From: Gammaproteobacteria bacterium
GTDB taxonomy: Bacteria; Pseudomonadota; Gammaproteobacteria; HK1
Assembly: GCA_022822245.1 (NCBI GenBank)
Contig: JAJECB010000462.1
Span: forward strand, 1 to 12,115
DNA: 12,115 nt
Reading direction: 5' to 3'
Position 1 is the first letter of the stretch. The number at the start of each line of letters is the position of its first letter. The notes under the pieces are model-generated. The model did not search any database. It saw only the letters and a program-made list of their open reading frames with translations, and was not told the DNA's origin. Below are positions 6,209-12,115 of the stretch, in pieces. Made by a program: the position numbers and the translations under genes.

Positions 6209-6681
6209 CGGCGGTCCGGGCCCGGCTCCGGACGATCCGCGGCCATCCCGGCATCGGCCCGCGGGTAACGGGGGAGGCCCTCGTCGCGAAGGACGACTTC
6301 AGCGCCCGCTACGACCTCGATCGGGTGAAGGGGGTGTTCTCGCGCCCCGGGCACCGGCTCCACGGCGAGAGCTACGTCGGCCGGGTGCTCGTGCTCAACA
6401 CCGCCAAGGGCGGGGTCGCGACCTCCTGGATGCTGCGCGAGATGAGCGCGCGGGGCATGGGGCCGGCCGCCCTGCTCCTCAACCTCGCGAACCCGATCAT
6501 GGCCCAGGGCGCCGCGTTCGCGGACCTCCCGTTCATGGACCGCTTCGAGCGCGACATCACCGACGCGATCGCGACCGGCGACCGGGTCACCGTCGATCCG
6601 CAGGCGGGACGGGTGACGGTGGAGCCGGAGTCTCCGCGCGCCGGCCGTCCCGGCGAGGCCGCCACGGAGGCCGAGCGTTGA
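6205..6681 (+). CDS. Aconitase X swivel (small) subunit, divergent
   Basis: 158 residues from a GTG that overlaps the large-subunit stop (sequence ATGTGA at 6203-6208), with GGGGGAGGA just upstream. The fold markers of the DUF126 swivel domain are present: GEALVAKDDFSARYDLD (23-39), HGESYVGRVLVL (53-64), GMGPAALLLNLANPIMAQGAA (84-104) and ADLPFMDRF (106-114). In known AcnX small subunits the loop after the GRVLVL strand has Gly-Ser-Ser-type sequence, and its serine is expected to act in catalysis as in aconitase. Here that loop reads NTAKGGVATSW (65-75): G70 stands where I expect the serine, leaving T73 and S74 nearby. The split-subunit arrangement matches type II AcnX. About 18 residues at the C-terminus are low complexity. 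Confidence 0.85.
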   Translation: MTAVRARLRTIRGHPGIGPRVTGEALVAKDDFSARYDLDRVKGVFSRPGHRLHGESYVGRVLVLNTAKGGVATSWMLREMSARGMGPAALLLNLANPIMAQGAAFADLPFMDRFERDITDAIATGDRVTVDPQAGRVTVEPESPRAGRPGEAATEAER

Positions 6682-6706
6682 CTTGCCATGGCCGGTCCAA
6701 TATCGT
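6678..6706 (+). promoter_or_regulatory. Candidate sigma-70-type promoter for the ABC/kinase operon
   Basis: TTGACT (6678-6683) and TATCGT (6701-6706) stand exactly 17 bases apart. They match the -35 and -10 consensus at 5 of 6 and 4 of 6 positions. The start would be near 6713, about 28 bases before the GTG of the binding-protein gene. The local sequence to 6760 is clearly richer in A/T than its surroundings. The -35 overlaps the stop codon of the AcnX swivel gene, so this would mark the boundary between the two modules. Confidence 0.4.
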
Positions 6707-6724
6707 CATCGCTCGATTCAAATA

Positions 6725-6734
6725 CTCCCGGGAG
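6725..6734. promoter_or_regulatory. Palindrome overlapping the binding-protein ribosome site
   Basis: CTCCCGGGAG is a perfect palindrome whose right half, GGGAG (6730-6734), is the Shine-Dalgarno sequence for the GTG at 6741, with six bases between. The ribosome site decides this start over a TTG at 6678, which would place 21 unlikely residues before the signal peptide. The palindrome could be an operator or pair with the ribosome site, but it is short. Confidence 0.4.
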
Positions 6735-6740
6735 AGCAAC

Positions 6741-7664
6741 GTGTTGAATAAACTCATAAAAACGGCAGCGGCGGTAACCGCTGCCGGTGCCCTTGCGGCG
6801 TCCGGCGCCGCGACCGCACAGGATCGGACCATCTGTTTCGTCACGTTCAGCCTGCAGATCGCCTACTTCCAGTCCAGTGTCGCGGGGGGCAAGAAGGCGG
6901 CGGAAGATCTTGGCGTGGAGCTGATCGTGCTTGACCCCCAGGCGGATGCGGGGCGGCAGGTGACCCAGGTCGAGGATTGCATCTCCCGAAATGTCGACGC
7001 AATCGTGGTGGACCCGATCGAGTCGACCTCCCTCATCGGCGTGATCGCGGAAGCGGGTGAGCGCAACATCCCCGTCGCGACCCTGGACACGAAGGTCGAC
7101 AGCCCGCATGTCGTCACCCTGATCGGGGTGCCGCAGTACGAGGCTTCCTACACGTTCGGCCAGTTCGTCGCCGGCTGGATCATCGGCAAGCTCGGCGGCA
7201 CCGCGAAGATCGGCATCATGCTCGCGTCCTCCGAGGTTCAGCTCGCGCGCCGGGACGGTTTCGTGGATGCTCTGAAAGCGGTTCCGGGGGCCGAGGTGGT
7301 CGCGACCGGGGACGGCCGCAACATCCTCGAGCGCTCGACGGCGGAAGCGGAGGACATGCTGACCGCCAACCCCGACATCAACGTCATCTACGCGACGGGC
7401 GATCCCTCCCTCCAGGGCGGCCTCGCCGCGGCCGAGGCGCAGGGGCGCGACATCGCGTTCTTCGGTTGGGACGACATTCCCGAGCCGTTCATCAAGCCGC
7501 TCGAGGACGGCCGGATCGTCGGATTCCTCAAGCAGAAGCCCGCGGTGGGAGGCGAAACGGCGGTTCGGCTCCTCGTCGATCATCTCGACGGGAAGGAGAT
7601 CACGTCGCGGTTCAGCTACAACCCGGATGTGGTGACGACCTTCAATCTGGACAGCTACCGGTAG
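6741..7664 (+). CDS. CUT2-type ABC importer, periplasmic sugar-binding protein (RbsB/FrcB class)
   Basis: 307 residues from the GTG at 6741. Residues 1-26 are a Sec signal peptide (MLNKLIK, Ala-rich core, cut after ATA). The mature part follows the Peripla_BP_4 pattern: ICFVTFSLQIAYFQSSVAGGKKAAEDLG, then LDPQADAGRQVTQVEDCISRNVDAIVVDP, NIPVATLDTKVD, INVIYATGDPSLQGGLAAAEAQG and FFGWDDIPEPFIKPLEDG. These are the usual strand and hinge segments of ribose/fructose/xylose-type binding proteins. Gene order binding protein, permease, single ATPase resembles the FrcBCA fructose system. A strong hairpin follows the gene. The family is firm; the sugar, or sugar-like solute, is not readable. Confidence 0.92.
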   Translation: MLNKLIKTAAAVTAAGALAASGAATAQDRTICFVTFSLQIAYFQSSVAGGKKAAEDLGVELIVLDPQADAGRQVTQVEDCISRNVDAIVVDPIESTSLIGVIAEAGERNIPVATLDTKVDSPHVVTLIGVPQYEASYTFGQFVAGWIIGKLGGTAKIGIMLASSEVQLARRDGFVDALKAVPGAEVVATGDGRNILERSTAEAEDMLTANPDINVIYATGDPSLQGGLAAAEAQGRDIAFFGWDDIPEPFIKPLEDGRIVGFLKQKPAVGGETAVRLLVDHLDGKEITSRFSYNPDVVTTFNLDSYR

Positions 7665-7684
7665 TCCGACGACCTCGTAGTCGG

Positions 7685-7737
7685 GGATCGGAGCGCGTGG
7701 CGAGACCGCGCGCTCCGGTCCTTCTCCTCTTTCTCCC
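7685..7737 (+). terminator. Hairpin with pyrimidine tail after the binding-protein gene (partial terminator or messenger stabiliser)
   Basis: Bases 7685-7697 pair with 7709-7721 over 13 bp with a single T-G pair (7688/7718) and an 11-base loop. A pyrimidine-only stretch follows (TTCTCCTCTTTCTCCC). It sits 20 bases after the binding-protein stop and before the permease. In binding-protein operons such a structure commonly ends most transcripts or protects the upstream messenger, giving more binding protein than membrane subunits. The tail is not a pure T-run, so termination is probably partial. Confidence 0.6.
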
Positions 7738-7764
7738 TTGCCGCGATCGAGCGGCGGCACGCTG

Positions 7765-8793
7765 ATGGTCGGTGCATCGAGATCTTCGCGGGTACGGCTC
7801 GCCGGGCTCGACCGGCGCCGGATCGTGCTCTTCGCCGTCCGCTACGGGCTGTTCCTTGCGCTCGGGCTCTGGGTGGTGGCGATGTCGCTCGCCTCCGAGC
7901 ATTTCTTCACGTGGCTCAATTTCCTCAATGTGGCCCGACAGGCGGCGCCGATTCTCGTCATCGCGATAGGCATGACCTTCGTCATGGCGACCGCGGGGAT
8001 CGACCTTTCGGTCGGATCGCTCGTAGCCCTCGTATCGGTGATCATCGTCACGTTCTTCGGACTCGGCCTGCCCACCGCGGTCGTCATTCCTGCCGTGCTG
8101 ATGCTCGGACTCGTCTCCGGCCTCGTCAACGGGTACTTCGTCCAGCTCGGCCTTCCGCCGTTCGTCGTCACCCTCGCCATGCTGACGACCCTTCGCGGCA
8201 TCGCGTTCGTCGTGAGCGACGGCTACACGACTCCGGTCAAGGACGACTTCGTGCTCTGGCTCGGGCGTGGGAAAGTCGGGCCGGTCCACACGCCGATCGT
8301 GCTCGCCGTCATCATGGCGATCATCGGCTGGGTGGTGCTCAGCAAGACCCGTTTCGGGCTCTATTCCCTCGCCGTCGGCGGCCGGGAGGAGGCGGCCCGG
8401 GCGATGGGCATCAACGTTCGAGGCGTCAAGCTCACGGTGTACGGCGCCATCGGCTTGCTCGGCGCGCTCGCCGGGATCGTGCTCACCGGGCGCCTCGGGA
8501 ACGGCTCGCCGAACGCCGGGATGATGCTGGAGCTCGAGGTCATCGCGGCGACGGTGCTCGGCGGAACGAGCCTCTTCGGCGGCGTGGCGACGATTGCGGG
8601 GACCGTCGCGGGCGCGCTCTTCATCAACTTCGTGCGGAACGGACTCAACCTCCTCGGCGTCAACCCGTTCTGGGTGCAGGTCGCAACCGGCCTCATCCTG
8701 CTGCTCGCGGTGCTGCTCAACACCGTCGTGAACCGCCGGGTGACGGAATGGGCGAGGGTCCTCCGGACGGATGGACCGGAAGACGAGCCATGA
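7765..8793 (+). CDS. CUT2-type ABC importer, permease (RbsC/FrcC class)
   Basis: 342 residues from the ATG at 7765; an in-frame TTG at 7738 has no ribosome site and would add nine unlikely residues. The protein is an integral membrane permease of the BPD_transp_2 family, with about eight to ten helices. Hallmarks are AIGMTFVMATAGIDLSVGS, LVNGYFVQLGLPPFVVTLAML, the ATPase-contacting loop AVGGREEAARAMGINV, and LEVIAATVLGGTSLFGG near the C-terminal third. All match RbsC/FrcC/XylH-type permeases. Its last codons overlap the ATPase start by four bases (ATGA at 8790-8793), so the two are probably translated together. Only one permease gene is present, so the channel is expected to be a homodimer. 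Confidence 0.93.
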   Translation: MVGASRSSRVRLAGLDRRRIVLFAVRYGLFLALGLWVVAMSLASEHFFTWLNFLNVARQAAPILVIAIGMTFVMATAGIDLSVGSLVALVSVIIVTFFGLGLPTAVVIPAVLMLGLVSGLVNGYFVQLGLPPFVVTLAMLTTLRGIAFVVSDGYTTPVKDDFVLWLGRGKVGPVHTPIVLAVIMAIIGWVVLSKTRFGLYSLAVGGREEAARAMGINVRGVKLTVYGAIGLLGALAGIVLTGRLGNGSPNAGMMLELEVIAATVLGGTSLFGGVATIAGTVAGALFINFVRNGLNLLGVNPFWVQVATGLILLLAVLLNTVVNRRVTEWARVLRTDGPEDEP

Positions 8794-9659
8794 CCGCCCC
8801 CCTCGCCGAGATGCGGAACATTTCCAAGAGCTTCGGAGCGGTGGTGGCGCTCCGCCAGGTTTCGCTTTCGGTCGGCGCCGGCGAGGTGGTCGGCCTCGTC
8901 GGCGACAACGCCGCGGGCAAGTCGACGCTCATGAAGATCCTCTCCGGCGTCTACACCCCCGATGCCGGGGAGATCGTGCTGGACGGCCGCGCCTGCGCGT
9001 TCACCTCCCCCATGGACGCGCGCGGCGCCGGCATCGAAATGGTGTACCAGGACTTCGCGCTGGTGCCGGAGCTCTCGGTGACCCAGAACATTTTCCTGGG
9101 CCGGGAGCTGCTCCAGGGCGGGCTGCGCTCCAGGTTCGTCGACAAGGCCCGGATGCGCGAGCGCGCGACGCACCTCATCGAACGGCTCGGACTACGGGTG
9201 CCGCCGGTGGACACCCCGGTGCGCGCCATTTCCGGCGGCCAGCAGCAAGCCGTGGCCATCGCCCGGGCGACCGCGTTCGACGCCCGGCTGGTCATCATGG
9301 ACGAGCCGACCGCGAATCTCGCCGCGGCCGCCATCGGGAAGGTCCGGGCCGCGATCGGGCGTCTCCGGTCGCACGGCGTCGCCGTCATCATCATCTCGCA
9401 CCGCATCGAGGACGTCCTGGAAACGGCGGATCGGGCTGTCGTGCTCAAGCACGGGAGCGTTGTCGGCGAGCGCCGCATCGCGGAGACGCGGGGCGACGAG
9501 CTGGTGCACATGATCGTGGCCGGGCAGGACCCGCGGGACGCGGGGGCGTCGGGCGGCGAGGGCATCGAGGCCGGCTCCGGCTCCGGCTCCGGATCCGGGG
9601 CAGGGGCGGGGGGCGAGGCCGAGCCCGGGGCCGGCGGCGGCCGCTCCGCTTCGCCGTAG
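8790..9659 (+). CDS. CUT2-type ABC importer, single-domain ATPase (FrcA class) with Gly/Ser-rich tail
   Basis: 289 residues with one nucleotide-binding domain, unlike the double-domain RbsA type of about 500. Walker A is GDNAAGKST (38-46), the Q-loop glutamine is Q87, the signature is SGGQQ (148-152), Walker B is VIMDEP (168-173) and the switch histidine is H204. All ATPase residues are present; Walker A has Ala at 41 where relatives usually have Gly, which still fits GxxxxGK[ST]. After about residue 250 the chain becomes a 40-residue tail of Gly, Ser, Ala and Glu, partly from a GGCTCC repeat, making it longer than the 260 or so residues usual for FrcA-type ATPases. The start overlaps the permease stop; the kinase follows after 19 bases. 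Confidence 0.93.
   Translation: MTAPLAEMRNISKSFGAVVALRQVSLSVGAGEVVGLVGDNAAGKSTLMKILSGVYTPDAGEIVLDGRACAFTSPMDARGAGIEMVYQDFALVPELSVTQNIFLGRELLQGGLRSRFVDKARMRERATHLIERLGLRVPPVDTPVRAISGGQQQAVAIARATAFDARLVIMDEPTANLAAAAIGKVRAAIGRLRSHGVAVIIISHRIEDVLETADRAVVLKHGSVVGERRIAETRGDELVHMIVAGQDPRDAGASGGEGIEAGSGSGSGSGAGAGGEAEPGAGGGRSASP
9571..9598. repeat. GGCTCC hexanucleotide repeat within the ATPase gene
   Basis: Three perfect GGCTCC units (9573-9590) and one variant, GGATCC, encode alternating Gly-Ser in the C-terminal tail of the ATPase. The same repeat lies upstream of the TRAP binding-protein gene at 3671-3692. Being six bases long, gain or loss of a unit keeps the frame. Confidence 0.6.
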
Positions 9660-9678
9660 CGAGGACGGGGCACGGCGC

Positions 9679-10599
9679 ATGCCATCATCGGGAGCGCGGG
9701 TTGTCGTCATCGGCAACTGCACGCTCGACATCGCGTTCCACGTGCCCCGCTTCCCGCGGCCGGGGGAAACGGTGCTCGCCGGCGGCTCGGCGCGGGACCT
9801 CGGCGGGAAAGGCGCCAACCAGGCGGTGGCCGCGGCGCGAAGCGGTGCCCCCGTCGCGTTCTGCGCCGCGGTCGGCGCGGACGAGAACGGAGATGCGATG
9901 CGCGCGCGACTCGTCGAGGAGGGCGTGGGGACGGACCACCTCGCGAGCCCCTCCGTCCCCACCGACGAGTCCATCATCTACGTGACGCCCGAGGGGGAGA
10001 ACAGCATCGTCAGCACCCACGCGGCCGCCGCTTCGATGGACATGGCCCTCGCACGTCCGGCGCTCGAGGCGGCGGGCGCGGGCGACGTTCTGCTCATGCA
10101 GGGCAACCTCGCGCATGACGTGACGCGGGCGTGCCTCGAGGAAGGGCGGAGGCGGCGGGCGGTCACGGTCCTCAATCCCGCGCCGATCCAGTACGGGTAC
10201 GAGGCGATCTGGCCGTTCGTGGACTGTGCGATCGTGAACGAGGTGGAGTCCGAGCACCTGGCGGGGAGCGCGGACCCGGCCACCGCGGCGCGGCGCCTTG
10301 CGGAGCGGGGCGTGCGTCACGTCGTGGTCACCCTCGGCGCGCGCGGCGCGCTGGTGGCGGAGGGTGAGGCGACGCGCGAGATTGCGGCGGATCCGGTGGA
10401 GGCGGTGGACACCACCGGCGCCGGGGACGTCTTCTGCGGCGTCTTCGCCGCGAGCCTGGCGCGCGGGCTCGCCGTCGCGCCCGCCGCGCGCGGGGCGGTG
10501 CGGGCCGCGACGCTCTCGGTCACCCGCCACGGCACCCAGCGCGCGTTTCCGAGCCGCTCCGAGATCGAGCGGATCCTGGTCGAAGCGAGTGAGGGATGA
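9679..10599 (+). CDS. PfkB-family carbohydrate kinase, ribokinase-like
   Basis: 306 residues, the normal length for ribokinase. The sugar-binding start VIGNCTLDIAFHV carries D17, followed by FPRPGET (25-31) and GGKGANQA (42-49), which is PfkB signature 1. NPAP at 166-169 and NEVESEHL at 187-194 are typical of ribokinases. Signature 2 is DTTGAGDVFCG (244-254), with D250 the catalytic base. The C-terminal LSVTRHGTQRAFPSRSEI closely follows the ribokinase ending. It should phosphorylate a sugar or a nucleoside-like substrate with ATP in the cytoplasm, presumably the compound brought in by the ABC importer just upstream. The Asn-Cys-Thr-Leu-Asp start differs from the usual Ser-x-Asn-x-Asp, so the substrate may not be ribose. 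It overlaps the TenA-like gene by four bases. Confidence 0.9.
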   Translation: MPSSGARVVVIGNCTLDIAFHVPRFPRPGETVLAGGSARDLGGKGANQAVAAARSGAPVAFCAAVGADENGDAMRARLVEEGVGTDHLASPSVPTDESIIYVTPEGENSIVSTHAAAASMDMALARPALEAAGAGDVLLMQGNLAHDVTRACLEEGRRRRAVTVLNPAPIQYGYEAIWPFVDCAIVNEVESEHLAGSADPATAARRLAERGVRHVVVTLGARGALVAEGEATREIAADPVEAVDTTGAGDVFCGVFAASLARGLAVAPAARGAVRAATLSVTRHGTQRAFPSRSEIERILVEASEG

Positions 10600-11357
10600 G
10601 CCCCGCGATGCCCGGAACCAGCACCAGCTTCCACGAGTACTCGACAACGAATCGCGACGCCCGCTTCCGGGACTGGCTGCGTGATCGCGCCGAGCCGGAC
10701 TGGAGCCGCATGGTCGGCCACCGGATCACCCGGGACATGGCGGCGGACACGCTTCCCCCTGCGGCGCTTCGCCGCTACCTCGTCTACGAGCACGGGTTCG
10801 TCGAGACGGCGGTCACCATCTTCGCCTACGCGCTGGCGAAGGCGCCCGGCATCGCCGAGCAGTCCGCGCTCGTCGAGACCCTGCACGCGCTCACGAACGA
10901 TCAGCTCGATTACTTCGAGCGGGTCTTCCGGGAGCTCGGCATGCCGGCCGCGGAGCGCGATGCGATGCCAGTGCCGGCCGACGTGCTCGCCTTTCGCGAC
11001 GGCATGATGCGGCTCGCGGCCCACGGGACGTACGAGGAGATCATCGCGGGGATGGCGGCGGCGGAGTGGATGTACCTCACCTGGAGTCGCGCCGCGCACG
11101 AGCGGGGGCCCAAGGACCGAACTTGCGCGGAATGGATCGCGCTCCACGTCGGGGCGCAGTTCACGGGCCAGGTCGACTGGCTCCTCGGCCAGCTCGATGC
11201 GGTGGGTCCTTTGCTTCCCTCCCACCACCAGAGCAGGCTCGCGGACGCTTTCCACCGCACGCTCGTGCTGGAGATCGGTTTTCACGACGCGGCATACGAA
11301 GCACCTCCGGGAGAGCCGTCCGGCTCGACGGCGGGGGAGGAGGAGGACGAATCGTGA
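10596..11357 (+). CDS. TenA/thiaminase-2-like protein lacking the catalytic cysteine
   Basis: 253 residues, all-helical, starting at the ATG that overlaps the kinase stop (ATGA); an ATG at 10608 is an alternative. The C-terminal helix HRTLVLEIGFHDAAYEAPPGE (220-240) follows the TenA pattern LExxFxDxAY, and E226 matches the catalytic Glu. Helix 60-80 (RYLVYEHGFVETAVTIFAYAL) fits the TenA substrate helix, but the usual Asp and Tyr appear as E65 and F68. At the active-site Cys segment (pattern C-x-W-x-Y) it has AEWMY (156-160), so the Cys is Ala. It therefore belongs with TenA-like proteins without the Cys, as in the TenA_E group, and is unlikely to cleave thiamine like classical thiaminase II. 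Annotation as a transcription regulator in this family is historical. The last 13 residues are acidic and low complexity. Confidence 0.75.
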   Translation: MSPAMPGTSTSFHEYSTTNRDARFRDWLRDRAEPDWSRMVGHRITRDMAADTLPPAALRRYLVYEHGFVETAVTIFAYALAKAPGIAEQSALVETLHALTNDQLDYFERVFRELGMPAAERDAMPVPADVLAFRDGMMRLAAHGTYEEIIAGMAAAEWMYLTWSRAAHERGPKDRTCAEWIALHVGAQFTGQVDWLLGQLDAVGPLLPSHHQSRLADAFHRTLVLEIGFHDAAYEAPPGEPSGSTAGEEEDES

Positions 11358-12115
11358 GGCTGGAACGAGAGCAGGTCGACCGGTACTTCGAGGACGGGTT
11401 CCTCATCGTCGAGAACCTTCTCACGCGGGAGGACGTGCAGCCGGTGATCGACGACATCGCCGCGATCGTGGACGAGCTCGCCCGGCGCCTCCACGCGGCC
11501 GGGCGCATCCGGGACCTCCACACCGACCACGGGTTCGGCACGCGGCTCGCCGCGCTCGAGGCGGACTGCCCGGGTGCCGCAATCTGGGTGACCCACCTCG
11601 GGGACCTCCGGCCGGGGCTGCGCAAGCTCTGGTCGTCGCCGAAGCTCCTCGACATCATCGAGGATCTGATCGGGCCGGACATCGCCGGACACCCGATCTG
11701 GAACATTCGCTCGAAGACGCCCCGCACGACCCTGATGACGGTGCCTTGGCACCAGGACACCGCGTACCTCGAGCCGGGGGCGGAGCGAACGGAGCAGCCC
11801 GTGGCGTGGGTCCCGCTCACCGACGTGACGGAGCGCAACGGCGCCCTCCAGATGATCCGGGGCGGGCACCGAACCGGTGCCGTCATCCCCCACCACCTGC
11901 ATCGGAAGGTGAGCGATTCCAGGTCCTCGTTCCTCTACATCGAAGAGGACGACCTTCCCGCGGGAGAGGCCGTGACCCTGGAGGTCGGGTTCGGATCCGT
12001 CATCTTCCTCAACCAGTTGATCCCCCATCGATCGCTCGAGAACCATTCCGACGCGGTGCGCTGGAGCGTCGATTTCCGCTACCAGCACCCGGAGCTGCCG
12101 ACGGGCCAGGAGGGG
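11354..12115 (+). CDS. PhyH-type Fe(II)/2-oxoglutarate-dependent oxygenase, 3' end outside window
   Basis: The frame opens at a GTG overlapping the TenA-like stop (GTGA, 11354-11357), after GGAGGAGGAGGACG, and runs off the right edge after 254 codons. The start MRLEREQVDRYFEDGFLIVENLL is the usual opening of the phytanoyl-CoA dioxygenase family. The iron-binding triad is visible: H133 and D135 in PWHQDTAY, and H225 in LIPHRS. R236 in RWSVDFRY is the expected 2-oxoglutarate-binding Arg. WVPLTDVTERNGALQMIRGGHR (152-173) is also characteristic. The family hydroxylates or demethylates many small molecules and is not limited to phytanoyl-CoA; members are 250-300 residues, so little is missing. Its place behind the importer, kinase and TenA-like genes suggests it modifies the same imported compound or a product of it. 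Confidence 0.9.
   Translation, partial: MRLEREQVDRYFEDGFLIVENLLTREDVQPVIDDIAAIVDELARRLHAAGRIRDLHTDHGFGTRLAALEADCPGAAIWVTHLGDLRPGLRKLWSSPKLLDIIEDLIGPDIAGHPIWNIRSKTPRTTLMTVPWHQDTAYLEPGAERTEQPVAWVPLTDVTERNGALQMIRGGHRTGAVIPHHLHRKVSDSRSSFLYIEEDDLPAGEAVTLEVGFGSVIFLNQLIPHRSLENHSDAVRWSVDFRYQHPELPTGQEG

Noticed and set aside
6678..6740. TTG at 6678 as start of the sugar-binding protein
   Set aside because: It would put 21 residues before a normal signal peptide; GTG at 6741 has a proper ribosome site and gives a standard Sec signal.
7738..7764. TTG at 7738 as permease start
   Set aside because: No ribosome site and nine extra residues not typical of the family; ATG at 7765 is preferred, though its ribosome site is also weak.
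10317..11285. 322-codon minus-strand frame opposite the kinase and TenA-like genes
   Set aside because: No family resemblance and biased composition; both + strand genes there have clear motifs and start/stop overlaps.
10596..11357. TenA-like protein as a haem-oxygenase-like di-iron oxidase
   Set aside because: I looked for the E-x6-H, E and H-x3-D-x2-H ligand pattern in the expected helices and did not find it; only a single Glu and His on the last helix are suggestive.
1..12115. Mobile element, integrase, attachment site, tRNA or other RNA gene
   Set aside because: No transposase or integrase motifs, no long terminal repeats and no tRNA-like cloverleaf were seen on either strand.

Overview
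The window is high-GC DNA, densely coded, with almost every gene on the + strand. TRAP transporters, CUT2-type sugar ABC importers, M81/MlrC hydrolases, aconitase X and PhyH-type oxygenases occurring together suggest an environmental heterotrophic proteobacterium, possibly an alphaproteobacterium. This is inferred from gene families only; no rRNA or other marker gene is present. I see no tRNA, rRNA, CRISPR array, insertion sequence or integrase.

Layout. (1) Positions 1-1002 hold the C-terminal two thirds of an M81/MlrC-family metallohydrolase; its start lies left of the window. (2) A short convergent interval with a perfect 9-bp hairpin separates it from a small minus-strand gene (1059-1391) for a coiled-coil protein with a C-terminal membrane anchor. 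(3) After a divergent control region (1392-1651) come the three parts of a TRAP transporter: small permease (1652-2203), large permease (2246-3532) and periplasmic binding protein (3788-4846). (4) A structured leader (4847-4963) precedes a split aconitase X: large subunit 4964-6208 and swivel subunit 6205-6681. (5) A promoter-like sequence at the end of the swivel gene starts a second module. It encodes a CUT2-type ABC importer (binding protein 6741-7664, permease 7765-8793, single-domain ATPase 8790-9659), a ribokinase-like PfkB kinase (9679-10599), a TenA-like protein (10596-11357) and a PhyH-type Fe(II)/2-oxoglutarate oxygenase (11354 to beyond the right edge).

How it may work together (inference). 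Module A would import an acidic small molecule through the TRAP system, cleave an amide-like bond with the M81 enzyme and process a hydroxy acid with the AcnX pair. Module B would import a sugar or sugar-like compound, phosphorylate it and modify it with the TenA-like protein and the oxygenase. Four-base start/stop overlaps tie together permease/ATPase, kinase/TenA-like and TenA-like/oxygenase, and also the two AcnX subunits.

The most interesting points are that both AcnX subunits appear to have lost residues I regard as family hallmarks (the GCPH Cys/His in the large subunit, the Gly-Ser in the swivel subunit), that the TenA-like protein lacks the catalytic Cys, and that module B combines functions I do not recognise from any described pathway.
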